Part shown: positions 8,902-17,080 of the stretch, piece after piece | Layout: each line of letters starts with the position of its first letter | Position numbering within the stretch: position 1 is the stretch's first letter | Assembly: GCA_017512705.1 (NCBI GenBank) | Contig: JAFWEX010000145.1 | Span: 1 to 34,188, forward strand | Reading direction: 5' to 3' | Length of the DNA stretch: 34,188 nt | Origin: Paenibacillus sp. | GTDB taxonomy: Bacteria; Bacillota; Bacilli; Paenibacillales; Paenibacillaceae | Notes under the pieces: model-generated | The model's input: the letters and a program-made list of their open reading frames with translations, nothing else | Databases searched by the model: none | What the model was told of the DNA's origin: nothing | Translations under genes and position numbers: made by a program

Positions 8902-8929
8902 AGTGATCATTTTAAAATGCATAATCACT
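8902..8929. repeat. Nested palindrome in the speE/pbpG intergenic region
   Basis: AGTGAT (8902-8907) and ATCACT (8924-8929) flank the perfect 12-base palindrome CATTTTAAAATG (8908-8919). It lies 31-58 bases upstream of the speE start, where a promoter or operator would be expected. No regulator is known to me for this exact sequence. Confidence 0.5.
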
Positions 8930-9075
8930 GGTATGTTCGCCCATACACGCTTTAGTATGTTGTACCGAACCCTACCTTTTCATTACCCTTTTGCATTATA
9001 CGCGATAGATGATTCAACTGCAAAACGGTTTTCAGGCCGAAATTGGCTACAATTTGTTCACTTCGCAAGCGGATT

Positions 9076-9105
9076 GAATATCCAGGTTATTCCCGTCCCA
9101 TACTG
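9076..9105 (+). promoter_or_regulatory. Forespore-type (sigma-F/G) promoter of pbpG
   Basis: GAATA (9076-9080), an 18-base spacer and CATACTG (9099-9105) fit the sigma-G pattern gHATR-N17/18-CATNHTA with one mismatch; sigma-F recognises closely similar sites. The start point would be near 9112, just before the GAGAGG ribosome site. B. subtilis pbpG is known to be forespore-expressed. Confidence 0.55.
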
Positions 9106-9130
9106 GAAAGAAAAGAGAGGAGCCCGTTCC

Positions 9131-11209
9131 ATGAACAAGTCCAATACCAAGACCCGCAAACGCGGGTTCCGTGTACTCCGATTCATCAAACATCTATCCA
9201 TACTGATGGCGCTCGGCTTGATTGCTACGGCTGCTATTTTAGTATATCTATACGCAACCAGTCTGCCTCTCGCAGACTCGGATCGCAACTCTAGGCTACT
9301 CGATAGTCAGGGTGAAGTCATCGCCACCTTCTCTGCTGGCGGCAAAGATTCCATTCCAGTTCAACTGCAGGACATCGCTCCTGATCTGGTGAATGCCACG
9401 CTAGCTGTAGAAGATCGCAAATTCCGGCACCATCTTGGCTTCGACATCCAGGGCATGGGACGAGCAGTTCTCGTCAATCTGCAACATATGCAAATGTCTC
9501 AGGGGGCAAGCACGTTAACGCAGCAACTGGCACGCAATCTTTACCTCTCCCATGAGAAAACTTGGACACGCAAAGCCAAAGAAGCGATGTACACCGCACA
9601 GCTGGAGATGAAGTACAGCAAAGATGAAATTTTGCAGATGTACCTGAATGAAATCTACTACGGTCACGGTGCTTATGGCATCGAGGCGGCTGCACAGATG
9701 TATTTTGGCAAATCCGCCAAGCAGCTGGATCTGGCAGAAAGTGCGATGCTAGCGGGTATCCCGAAGGGACCAACCTACTATTCTCCCTACAATCATATGA
9801 AGAACGCCAAGGATCGGCAGAAGATTGTACTTAGAGCCATGACAGAAACGGGAGAAATCACGCAAAAACAGGCGGACTCCGCTTATGAGGAAATGTTGAA
9901 TTTCAAACCGGAGAGCGAGCGTAAGACGGTGGAAAATGCTCCTTATTTCCGGGACTATATCAGAAATCTCGTAGTGAGAGAACTTGGCATCAGCGAAGCG
10001 ATGCTGGACCACGGCGGGCTGAATATCTACACTACGTTGGATTTACGTGTGCAGAAAGCAGCGGAACAGGCTGTGGCCAAAGGAATGGATCCGGAAAGCA
10101 AGCTGGAAACAGCCCTCGTGTCCATCGACCCGCGCACCGGATATATCAAAGCCATGGTAGGCGGCAAAAATTATCGCACCAATCAGATTAACCATGTGCT
10201 GACTACGACACGCCAGCCGGGATCGGCCTTTAAGCCGATTATGTATCTGGCTGCTCTCGAATCCAAGCAGCTTACTAGTGCATCCATTTTCAACAGTCAG
10301 CCTACCCTGTTTCACTATGACAATGATCGTAAAACCTATAAACCCGGTAACTTTGGCGAGAAATATTTAGGTGAGATTGATCTTCGGCAGGCCATTGCTG
10401 CATCGGATAACATCTATGCGGTGAACACCATTATGAAGATTGGTCCAGAGAAGGTCGTGAGCATGGCCCAGAATCTTGGGATTACAAGCAAGCTAAGCCC
10501 TGTCCCCTCTCTTGCTCTAGGCACTTCTCCGGTTAGTCCCCTGGAGATGGCTTCCGCCTTCTCCGTTATTGCAGCAGGGGGGCAACGGACACCACCAATA
10601 GCTATTTTACAAGTGACAGATGCCGCAGGACGCGTGCTATATGAATCACCACAGACCAAAGCAGAAAAAGTCGTTGAACCGGCAGCAGCTTATGTGTTGA
10701 CACGTTTAATGGAGAGTGTCTTTGAAACCGGAGGTACAGGCAATCGGGTATCTGCTACGATCAAGCGACCCGTAGCAGGCAAGACGGGAACAACCAATAC
10801 CGATGCCTGGTTGGTCGGCTATACCCCGGAGCTATCCACTGCGGTATGGGTTGGTTATGACCAGGGAAAAGCAATCTCCACATCCGATGGCCGCCGTGCC
10901 GCTCCAATCTTCGCCCAGTTCACGGAACAAGCCCTAGCAAGCGTACCACCCAAAATCTTTCCCATACCTGACCAGGTTGTGAGTGTCTACATTAATCCGG
11001 AGACTGGCAAACTTGCAGGTAACGGCTGTGAGGAAAAACGACTGGAAGTATTTATTCAGGGGACGGAGCCTACGGAAGTCTGCCTGGGCAACGCAGAGTC
11101 ATCATATTCACCGCAGGATCAAAAGGCACGCGAGGCACAGAATCAAAAGGGAGTACAAGAACAGAAACATTCCTGGTGGAGTGATTTCAAACGCTGGTGG
11201 GTGGAATGA
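9131..11209 (+). CDS. pbpG: Class A penicillin-binding protein (PBP2d-like)
   Basis: Bifunctional peptidoglycan synthase, 692 aa: a cytoplasmic basic tail, a membrane anchor at about 20-42, a GT51 glycosyltransferase domain with Glu94 in EDRKF and STLTQQLARN (127-136), then a transpeptidase domain with Ser365-x-x-Lys368 (GSAFK), SDN (425-427) and KTGT (551-554). The C-terminal end is a charged linker rich in Q and K, ending in WWSDFKRWW. The ATG at 9131 follows GAGAGG; an upstream in-frame ATG (8903) lies in the promoter region. The position between speE and ywhD matches pbpG of B. subtilis, a sporulation gene, so I use that name; the forespore-type promoter supports it. Confidence 0.92.
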   Translation: MNKSNTKTRKRGFRVLRFIKHLSILMALGLIATAAILVYLYATSLPLADSDRNSRLLDSQGEVIATFSAGGKDSIPVQLQDIAPDLVNATLAVEDRKFRHHLGFDIQGMGRAVLVNLQHMQMSQGASTLTQQLARNLYLSHEKTWTRKAKEAMYTAQLEMKYSKDEILQMYLNEIYYGHGAYGIEAAAQMYFGKSAKQLDLAESAMLAGIPKGPTYYSPYNHMKNAKDRQKIVLRAMTETGEITQKQADSAYEEMLNFKPESERKTVENAPYFRDYIRNLVVRELGISEAMLDHGGLNIYTTLDLRVQKAAEQAVAKGMDPESKLETALVSIDPRTGYIKAMVGGKNYRTNQINHVLTTTRQPGSAFKPIMYLAALESKQLTSASIFNSQPTLFHYDNDRKTYKPGNFGEKYLGEIDLRQAIAASDNIYAVNTIMKIGPEKVVSMAQNLGITSKLSPVPSLALGTSPVSPLEMASAFSVIAAGGQRTPPIAILQVTDAAGRVLYESPQTKAEKVVEPAAAYVLTRLMESVFETGGTGNRVSATIKRPVAGKTGTTNTDAWLVGYTPELSTAVWVGYDQGKAISTSDGRRAAPIFAQFTEQALASVPPKIFPIPDQVVSVYINPETGKLAGNGCEEKRLEVFIQGTEPTEVCLGNAESSYSPQDQKAREAQNQKGVQEQKHSWWSDFKRWWVE

Positions 11210-11257
11210 CGTATATCCGTTATGACTTAATTGCGTCATAAGTTGTTTAGCCTCAGC

Positions 11258-11376
11258 ACCTTCCGTTTTTTGACGGAAGGTTATAAATATACAGATGATT
11301 GAATGCACCTTCATTACATCATCGGATTAGACACCAATGAAGCCCCGAGACCAGATCGCTCTGGTTCGGGGCTTCA
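11258..11376. terminator. Two terminator hairpins between pbpG and ywhD
   Basis: ACCTTCCG/CGGAAGGT (11258-11281) is followed by a much stronger stem at 11338-11376, where TGAAGCCCCGA and ACCAGA pair with TCTGGT and CGGGGCTTCA around a four-base loop. A T-rich run (11386-11395) follows on the plus strand. They separate the convergent genes. Confidence 0.8.
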
Positions 11377-11395
11377 TTGTCCGGTTCTTTTTTTC

Positions 11396-11899
11396 TTAGG
11401 CAAGCGCCTCTTTCAATTCATCCGGGGATGCATTCCACCACTCTTCATTATGAGAGATCAGAAGGGTCTTCAGTGCCGCCTTCTCTTCTGGTCCCAACTC
11501 ATCCAGCATAAACCGGCGTTTCATTGCATAGTCCATCCGGTTAACGTGATCCGCGAGCAACTTCCATCCTCGCTTGGCTTCCGTATCAATCCACATCTCA
11601 CATGCTGTTGCTCCGCCATACAGCTGTCCTTGCTCCGTCCGATCCACAGCGACCCATACCAGCCATACCTGACGACCGTTCGGAACATCTTCACGGTTAG
11701 TAGAGAACTTAATGCCTCGCTCCACTTTACTCTTCGCATGCATTGCACCGACATCGATTTTGGCTTCTCCCTGATCAATGATGACTGGAGAAAGGTTGTT
11801 CAGATCAATGGAACCTGCTCCGAAGCCTTTGTGTTTACTTTTTGCACTCACGATATTCAAGGCAATTTGTTTCTTGCCGTTCTGCTCATTTTGGTCCAT
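11396..11899 (-). CDS. ywhD: YwhD family protein
   Basis: A 167-aa cytoplasmic protein of the YwhD family, unknown function, aligning over nearly its whole length with B. subtilis YwhD (shared segments GFGAGSIDLNN, TACEMW, EHVNRMDYAMKRR in similar order, the last as DHVNRMD here). The start at 11899 (MDQNEQ) has GGAGG eight bases upstream. No signal peptide or membrane segment. Its promoter at 11956-11984 overlaps the ribosome-binding region of the divergent peptidase gene. The link to pbpG and the spermidine genes is conserved across Bacillales but the role is not known. Confidence 0.9.
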   Translation of the reverse strand: MDQNEQNGKKQIALNIVSAKSKHKGFGAGSIDLNNLSPVIIDQGEAKIDVGAMHAKSKVERGIKFSTNREDVPNGRQVWLVWVAVDRTEQGQLYGGATACEMWIDTEAKRGWKLLADHVNRMDYAMKRRFMLDELGPEEKAALKTLLISHNEEWWNASPDELKEALA

Positions 11900-11955
11900 G
11901 TTTATAGCCTCCAAGAGTTGATACAAATATTTTAACTAATAATCCGCCCATTGCA

Positions 11956-11984
11956 AACATATACATGCTGTAGATGCTTGTCAA
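11956..11984 (-). promoter_or_regulatory. Sigma-A promoter of ywhD
   Basis: A perfect TTGACA (11984-11979) and TATGTT (11961-11956) are separated by 17 bases on the minus strand, 57 bases before the ywhD start. The divergent peptidase start is only 17 bases beyond the -35, so the two genes' control signals overlap. Confidence 0.75.
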
Positions 11985-12000
11985 CGGGAGGTATTTAACG

Positions 12001-13992
12001 ATGATTCCACGACGTGCCAAGAGCTGGCTCACCGCATCCCTCGCCCTGTGTTTGCTAGCCGGAGGGATATGGATCACACTCGGTTACAATCGCTCTACTT
12101 CATCTGAGTTACCCATACTCGCTCCAGAATCGGGCAAGCCCCAGGCCAGAGCTGGAATATCTGCTACACCAGAAAGTGTACAGTCTCCTACAGCCGAGGT
12201 GTACAGCAATCGCGTGGTGGAATACCACATGGATGTGAAGCTGACGGATGGAAATAAACTTACGGGCACACAGACAATAACCTGGGTTCATCCAGGTAAA
12301 AAAACGGTGAACGAGCTTTATTTTCATATGTACCCCAATGCCTTCTCCTCTCCTGATACGACATTCATGAAAGAATCCGGCGGTAAGCTGCGGGGCGATG
12401 TCATGCCAACAGACGGCTACGGCTCCATGAGATTTATGGATATGCAAACGGAGGACGGGCTTTCCCTGCTGCACCGGATGCAGTATGTACAGCCCGACGA
12501 CGGAAATATCCAAGATAAAACCTTGATCAAGGTTCGTCTTCCCAAACCTGTGAAAGGCGGCGAAAGCATTACGATCCGCACCAAGTTTGAAGTGAGTTTA
12601 CCGAAAATTTTTGCAAGGATGGGGAAAACCGATAATTTTGTGATGGCTGGTCAGTGGTTCCCCAAACTCAGTGCTTATGAGCCCGTAGGAAGACGTGGCC
12701 GCACAATCGAAGGGTGGAACTTGCACCAGTATCATGGGAATTCGGAATTCTATGCTGACTTCGGTATCTACAGTGTGCGTATTCGAGTACCTGAAACATA
12801 CAAGGTGGCAGCGACGGGATTTCCAACACAACAGGCTATCGTGAAAAATGGAGAGAAAGTGTATCAATTTTACGCTGATGACGTGCATGATTTTGCTTGG
12901 GCAGCCTCCCCTGATTTTGTTTATACGGAAGAACCGTTCTCTGCCCCTAATGTTCCAGGCGTTCGCATCAAGCTCTATCTGGACCCGGCACATCAGGATC
13001 TGAAAGAACGTTATCTCTTTGCTGCCAAGGCTGCATTAACCAATTACAGCGAATGGTTCGGCACTTATCCTTATACTACGTTATCCATCGTTGTCCCGCC
13101 AATAGCTGCAAACGGGGCCGGAGGCATGGAGTACCCTACACTCATTACGGCTTTTGGAGCCGATGATACAACACCGGGTTACGATCTGGAGCGAACAGTT
13201 GTGCATGAAATTGGACATCAATACTTCTACGGCATGGTTGCCAGCAATGAATTTGAAGAAGCCTGGCTTGATGAGGGGTTCACCTCCTATGCAGAAGACA
13301 AACTGATGGAACAAGAATACGGACTGATTCCGAACCTGCCTGTACAATCGGGTTTGATTACATCACCGGCTCCTTTAACACAACCTTCGTGGAAGTTTGA
13401 CTCGCAGAATCAATATGCATCTAATGTATATACCCGGGGCAAGCTGGTGCTTCTCGGTATCGAACAGCAAGTCGGAACCAAGAACATGGAACGGATTCTT
13501 TCAACTTATGTAAAAAAATATCGATTTAAACATCCCGGAACGGGTGATTTTCAAAAGGTAGTCGAGCAAGTCACCCGCACTTCGTGGGCGGAGTACTTTA
13601 ACCAATACGTCTATCGCAGTGGCATGGCCGACTTTACTATAGAGAAGATCAAGGTTACCCCCATGAAGAAGGACGGCAAAGTAATGTACGAGTCCTCTGT
13701 AACAGTTGCCAAGAAGGGGAGTGACTTCCCGAAGGTTCCTGTTCGAATCGCTTTTGAAGACGGCCACACGGTAAATAAACAATGGAACGGCCTTGAAGAT
13801 CGCATTACCTATAAACTCACGTACACGTCTCCTGTCTCCTGGGCCATGACCGACCCTTTGTATGACATTGTGCTGGAGAATCGCCATATGAATAATTTCC
13901 TGAGAACCGGACTGGACGAACAAGTCAAATCCCGCTGGAACATGAGTGCTACGAAACTAATTGAAGCCATATTCGGAGGTCTGTCATGGTGA
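12001..13992 (+). CDS. M1 family zinc metallopeptidase, membrane-anchored
   Basis: Gluzincin aminopeptidase-like protein, 663 aa. The zinc site is HEIGH (402-406) plus Glu425 in WLDEG, 18 residues after the second His, and the substrate-binding exopeptidase-type motif appears as GGMEYP (374-379). The N-terminus (6-29) is a basic-hydrophobic signal/anchor without a lipobox, so the protein probably faces outward. An N-terminal beta domain (about 70-330) precedes the catalytic domain, as in M1 enzymes; there is no full ERAP-like C-terminus. The ATG at 12001 follows GGGAGG. The stop lies just before the next gene's GTG start (14003), and a longer start of that gene would overlap. Substrate unknown. 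Confidence 0.92.
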   Translation: MIPRRAKSWLTASLALCLLAGGIWITLGYNRSTSSELPILAPESGKPQARAGISATPESVQSPTAEVYSNRVVEYHMDVKLTDGNKLTGTQTITWVHPGKKTVNELYFHMYPNAFSSPDTTFMKESGGKLRGDVMPTDGYGSMRFMDMQTEDGLSLLHRMQYVQPDDGNIQDKTLIKVRLPKPVKGGESITIRTKFEVSLPKIFARMGKTDNFVMAGQWFPKLSAYEPVGRRGRTIEGWNLHQYHGNSEFYADFGIYSVRIRVPETYKVAATGFPTQQAIVKNGEKVYQFYADDVHDFAWAASPDFVYTEEPFSAPNVPGVRIKLYLDPAHQDLKERYLFAAKAALTNYSEWFGTYPYTTLSIVVPPIAANGAGGMEYPTLITAFGADDTTPGYDLERTVVHEIGHQYFYGMVASNEFEEAWLDEGFTSYAEDKLMEQEYGLIPNLPVQSGLITSPAPLTQPSWKFDSQNQYASNVYTRGKLVLLGIEQQVGTKNMERILSTYVKKYRFKHPGTGDFQKVVEQVTRTSWAEYFNQYVYRSGMADFTIEKIKVTPMKKDGKVMYESSVTVAKKGSDFPKVPVRIAFEDGHTVNKQWNGLEDRITYKLTYTSPVSWAMTDPLYDIVLENRHMNNFLRTGLDEQVKSRWNMSATKLIEAIFGGLSW

Positions 13993-14002
13993 GGTGGAGA
14001 CA

Positions 14003-14848
14003 GTGAAAGCAAAAATTCGTGAAGGCTGGTTTCTCGTCCGTCAACATATGTTCATCGCTGCACTTCTATTTATCTATCAATTAATCTGGGGATATTTCAT
14101 TTATCGACTGGTTCAATCAGCTGTCGTTCCCCTACTGCTTCGTTATCCTACCGAGGATGCGGGAGAGCTCAGTACCCTTTTATTCAAAATGGAAAGCCAA
14201 CTGAGTCTATCTGGCCCTGAGGTTCAGCGCTATCTATGGATTTTGGGCAGCTTGTTACTACTACGTTTGTTGATTAGCCCATTAATTCAGGCTGGTCTAC
14301 TCTATTCCCTGCAGCACTTCAACACGGCAGAAGAACGCATTCCTTTTATTCGAGGCATTCAGAAATTATGGAAACCGATGTTGCTTCTGCACACCATACG
14401 TACGATACTCATGTTTCTCCCTGCATACTGGCTCGTACCTAAATTGTACGCAACTTTAATGGATAGCTTTCATTCTCTCCATCTACTACTTCCCGGCATT
14501 CCGTATGTCGCAGGCTGGATTATCTATGGCTGGGTTATACATCATGCGGTGCTTTATATGCAATTTGGTATTTCTGATCCAGAAGGTGAGCACCGTATTC
14601 ATGGGACATTCAAAGGATTATGGATTGCTGTTCGGCACATCTTCATGGTCTTGGGCATTGCACTGATGCTGGGAACGATTCACTTGCTTGTCTTCGGTGC
14701 ATTTACATCTGCCTCATGGTTCCTGACTGGACTTGCCGGACTGATCCTGCAGCAGACATATCCACTAGCTCGAAGCTTGCTCAACATGTGGAAGATATGT
14801 GCGCATTTTCGTCTATGGCAGTCTACATCTTCCAAAAATGCAGATTAA
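14003..14848 (+). CDS. Polytopic membrane protein, unknown function
   Basis: A 281-aa protein I do not recognise. It has about six hydrophobic segments (roughly 17-38, 78-103, 126-148, 165-187, 212-235, 237-256), with a hydrophilic stretch after the first and a short charged tail. The GTG at 14003 has GAGGTGG upstream; an ATG at 13961 inside the peptidase gene would also be in frame. The ten-base distance from the peptidase stop says the two are co-expressed, so it may be a membrane partner of the peptidase, but this is inference. A strong terminator follows. Confidence 0.8.
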   Translation: MKAKIREGWFLVRQHMFIAALLFIYQLIWGYFIYRLVQSAVVPLLLRYPTEDAGELSTLLFKMESQLSLSGPEVQRYLWILGSLLLLRLLISPLIQAGLLYSLQHFNTAEERIPFIRGIQKLWKPMLLLHTIRTILMFLPAYWLVPKLYATLMDSFHSLHLLLPGIPYVAGWIIYGWVIHHAVLYMQFGISDPEGEHRIHGTFKGLWIAVRHIFMVLGIALMLGTIHLLVFGAFTSASWFLTGLAGLILQQTYPLARSLLNMWKICAHFRLWQSTSSKNAD

Positions 14849-14913
14849 GACAGGACATGTATTGTTACCTTCTGATGCTAAAAACTACATCTGTTACAGT
14901 GTGCAAATATGCA

Positions 14914-14952
14914 AACCTCGACCTTCCCCCGTCAAAGGTCGAGGTTTTTTTT
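14914..14952 (+). terminator. Terminator of the peptidase-membrane protein pair
   Basis: A perfect 12-bp stem AACCTCGACCTT/AAGGTCGAGGTT with a 9-base loop is followed directly by a run of eight T, a textbook intrinsic terminator. Confidence 0.92.
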
Positions 14953-15018
14953 GGTGATTTTGTTGTTAAACGTTGCCAAAGCACTATTCCTCTGGTACAA
15001 TGATCGCAGTGAGTTTTT

Positions 15019-15062
15019 AGTAACAACTTTGTAATCTTTAAATCCTTATTTGTAACAACTTT
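15019..15062 (+). promoter_or_regulatory. WalR-like boxes upstream of NlpC/P60 gene
   Basis: AGTAAC-N5-TGTAAT (15019-15035) differs from the WalR consensus TGTWAH-N5-TGTWAH at one position. The 11-mer GTAACAACTTT recurs at 15052, exactly 32 bases on, where TGTAAC-N5 is followed by the weaker TAAATT. WalR controls NlpC/P60 and other cell-wall hydrolases in Bacillus. The -35/-10 of the promoter is not clear. Confidence 0.5.
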
Positions 15063-15104
15063 AAATTAATCCAGTTAAATTATTATTTCTGTTTTTTTCA
15101 GGTG

Positions 15105-15236
15105 CACAACTAGCAAAGCCAAATTCCTAGCACCTGGGAAGCGGGGGAACCAGTTATGGGTGAATTGATCTTGATACAGAGGGATCATAGGGGACCTTCA
15201 ACCGAATCCTTAAGCTAACCTCGCAGGCGTTGGAAG
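15105..15236 (+). promoter_or_regulatory. c-di-AMP riboswitch (ydaO/yuaA type)
   Basis: Leader RNA of the ydaO class. The conserved landmarks occur in order: GCCAAATTCC, GGGGGAACC (15144-15152), ATGGGTGAATTGATC, AGGGGACCTTC, CCGAATCC and then GCTAACCTCGCAGGCG (15214-15229). GCC/GGC closes the outer stem. These aptamers bind cyclic di-AMP and often sit before cell-wall hydrolase and potassium transport genes. The aptamer ends at the ribosome-binding GGAAGGGG (15232-15239), with no terminator between, so control is likely at translation. Confidence 0.88.
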
Positions 15237-15247
15237 GGGTATATCAC

Positions 15248-15718
15248 TTGTTTAAGAAGAAATTGACCGCAGCAGTACTAAGCCTCACATTTGCATTATC
15301 GCTTGGCGCAGGTAGCGCATTTGCAGATTCTAAGATGGATAAAGTCATTGATTCAGCAATGGGGACTACATATAAAAGCGGAGGCACAACGCTTGATGGT
15401 TTTGATTGCTCGGGGTTTACACGCTATGTATTTGAAAAATTAGGAATTGATTTGGCTCGTCAATCCAGCTCTCAATACGATATGGGTGATTCTGTATCTC
15501 GTATGGACATGAGACCTGGTGATCTAGTATTCTTCAACACTACAGGCAAAGGCATATCCCACGTAGGTATTTTTGTAGGAAACGGCAAGTTCGCACATTC
15601 CTCTTCTTCCAAAGGGGTAACGATCAGCTCATTGAGCGAAAACTATTGGGCGAATCGCTACGTTGGTGCAAAACGGATTATGAGCACGGACGCGTATGAG
15701 TCACTGGCCCTTGACTAG
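15248..15718 (+). CDS. Secreted NlpC/P60 peptidoglycan endopeptidase
   Basis: Cysteine peptidase that cuts peptide stems of peptidoglycan (DL-endopeptidase type), 156 aa. A signal peptide (1-26, cleaved near AFA-DS) leads straight into one NlpC/P60 domain with Cys54 in DCSGF, His105 in SHVGI and His117 in AHSSS. No SH3 or LysM wall-binding domain is present, unlike LytE/LytF. I chose the TTG at 15248 because GGAAGGGG lies eight bases upstream; the longer TTG at 15230 falls inside the riboswitch. It is a single-gene unit behind riboswitch and WalR-like boxes, and is closed by a terminator. Confidence 0.93.
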   Translation: MFKKKLTAAVLSLTFALSLGAGSAFADSKMDKVIDSAMGTTYKSGGTTLDGFDCSGFTRYVFEKLGIDLARQSSSQYDMGDSVSRMDMRPGDLVFFNTTGKGISHVGIFVGNGKFAHSSSSKGVTISSLSENYWANRYVGAKRIMSTDAYESLALD

Positions 15719-15789
15719 GGACAAGTTGTAATCAACATGATGCTGGAACCAGAAACTATACTGTAACAAAGTACGAAGAGCATAAACAG

Positions 15790-15835
15790 AACCGCCCGGT
15801 ACATTCTCCGCAGGAATGTATCCGGCGGTTTTTTT
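15790..15835 (+). terminator. Terminator of the NlpC/P60 gene
   Basis: AACCGCC plus a GTACATTC arm pair with GAATGTAT and GGCGGTT around a short loop, followed by a run of seven T. Confidence 0.9.
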
Positions 15836-16001
15836 GTGCTTCCTCATTCTGAGCTGTTGATCCTAAGTAGGGTACCGTCTGAAGCAAGAGGATTTCTTTT
15901 ACTTCATTCGTCCGTGCCCTTATGATGTTTTTACCCATCTCACTATAATATAAACGGATGAATCTACACTTTTGTTTCACTTTTTTCTGAAAAATGAAAA
16001 C

Positions 16002-16030
16002 TTGCCAAAAGAACAGCCTTTTTGTAGAGT
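16002..16030 (+). promoter_or_regulatory. Candidate promoter of the acetyltransferase gene
   Basis: TTGCCA, a 17-base spacer and TAGAGT, 43 bases before the ATG at 16073. The -35 is good and the -10 weak. TATAAT at 15944-15949 is an alternative. Confidence 0.4.
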
Positions 16031-16072
16031 GAACAAGACAGGTTACTGTAGAAAGGAGCATTGCACTGTTAT

Positions 16073-16570
16073 ATGAAGAATGAAGCCCCTTTGACTTTTC
16101 GTGTTGTACCTATGCAGGAAGAACATGCAGAACTCATATGCAGTTGGCAATATGAACCACCTTATAATATCTACAGCTGGCTGCCTTGGGAACAGATGAA
16201 AGCACTCGAAGTTGAATTTGGAGATGCACAGCTACGTCAAGAACAGTATGCTATAGTTTTGGACCATATGGATCAGGTTTATGGATTTGCTCAATATTTT
16301 CCGCTTCAGAACGTAACACGCATTGGTCTTGGAATGCACCCGGAGAAGTGTGGTCAAGGACGAGGGACAGCCTTTGTTGCTGCTATTGTACAAGAGGCCA
16401 TTCGCCGCAATCCTTCCAATGAGATCGATCTTGAGGTGCTTACCTGGAACACCCGTGCCATTAAGGTATATCTCAAGAACGGGTTTGTCATTCAGGATAC
16501 ATATGAACGTCAGACTCCAACTGGCTTAAAGCCCTTTCACTGTATGGTCTATGAAGGCCCGCGAGAGTAA
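16073..16570 (+). CDS. GNAT family N-acetyltransferase
   Basis: A 165-aa acetyl-CoA-dependent acetyltransferase of the GNAT fold. The acetyl-CoA loop is CGQGRGTAFV (93-102) after a beta strand with IGLGMHPE, and the C-terminal strand ends in WNTRAIKVYLKNGF, typical of the family. The substrate (amine of a small molecule or a protein N-terminus) cannot be told. The start is not certain: GAAAGGAG (16051-16058) lies 14 bases from the ATG at 16073 and two from a TTG at 16061. No functional neighbour. Confidence 0.85.
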   Translation: MKNEAPLTFRVVPMQEEHAELICSWQYEPPYNIYSWLPWEQMKALEVEFGDAQLRQEQYAIVLDHMDQVYGFAQYFPLQNVTRIGLGMHPEKCGQGRGTAFVAAIVQEAIRRNPSNEIDLEVLTWNTRAIKVYLKNGFVIQDTYERQTPTGLKPFHCMVYEGPRE

Positions 16571-16651
16571 TTATAGTAATACAATTCTCTCTCTGTGATC
16601 ATTAGTTCAAAAAATTACCACAAAATGCTATGCTGTAACGACAGCTTCCGT

Positions 16652-16657
16652 TATAAT
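16652..16657 (+). promoter_or_regulatory. Likely -10 of the cytochrome c gene
   Basis: A perfect TATAAT lies 51 bases before the ATG. The -35 region at the normal distance (TATGCT) is poor, so an activator may be needed. Confidence 0.4.
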
Positions 16658-16708
16658 GATAGGGATAGTTTGAGTTAGATGATCTTACATTCTGGAGGGG
16701 ACATAGGG

Positions 16709-17065
16709 ATGCACAAATGGATCATGAGCGGGGTATTTTTTGCAGCATGTATTTTAGCTATTGTGTTAATGTTTACGCTTCCAGGTAAAGAAGAAGTCGC
16801 TCAGGAAGCCAAACCAACCATGCCTGAAGTGACTATGGATCCTGAACAGGCCGAAGCACTCGTGAAAGCTAACTGTCTCTCCTGTCACGGTGACCAGCTT
16901 CAAGGCGGCGTAGGCCCAGCCCTTGCTAACATTGGCAGCAAGGACGATGTAGAGAAAATTTATTCGACCATTGTCAAAGGTAAAGGTGGCATGCCTTCTT
17001 TCAAAGGCAGACTGCAGGATGAAGAGATTGCACACATTGCCATGTGGCTGGCAGAGAAGAAATAA
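16709..17065 (+). CDS. Membrane-anchored small cytochrome c (CccA/c-550-like)
   Basis: Class I cytochrome c, 118 aa, facing outside the membrane and carrying electrons in respiration. An N-terminal membrane anchor (5-24) without a lipobox is followed by an acidic linker and a heme domain: Cys56, Cys59, His60 in CLSCH, with Met95 in GGMPSF as the likely sixth ligand. Length and layout are like B. subtilis cytochrome c-550 (CccA) rather than the lipoprotein CccB. The ATG at 16709 has GGAGGGG upstream; an earlier in-frame ATG at 16679 lies before that site. It is a single-gene unit. Confidence 0.92.
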   Translation: MHKWIMSGVFFAACILAIVLMFTLPGKEEVAQEAKPTMPEVTMDPEQAEALVKANCLSCHGDQLQGGVGPALANIGSKDDVEKIYSTIVKGKGGMPSFKGRLQDEEIAHIAMWLAEKK

Positions 17066-17080
17066 TGGTCACCACGCTAT

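Larger units (their letters stand above)
14849..15247. other. Long 5' region of the NlpC/P60 gene
   Basis: About 400 bases: the terminator of the preceding unit (14914-14952), AT-rich control DNA with the WalR-like boxes (15019-15062), and the riboswitch (15105-15236). No gene is visible. Confidence 0.7.
15719..16072. other. Gap between NlpC/P60 and acetyltransferase genes
   Basis: Holds the terminator at 15790-15835, then about 230 bases with two possible plus-strand promoters: TATAAT at 15944-15949 (weak -35), and TTGCCA-N17-TAGAGT (16002-16030). No credible gene. Confidence 0.45.

Noticed and set aside
15756-16061. 101-codon open frame on the minus strand
   Set aside because: It crosses the NlpC/P60 terminator and the promoter of the next gene, with no family signal.
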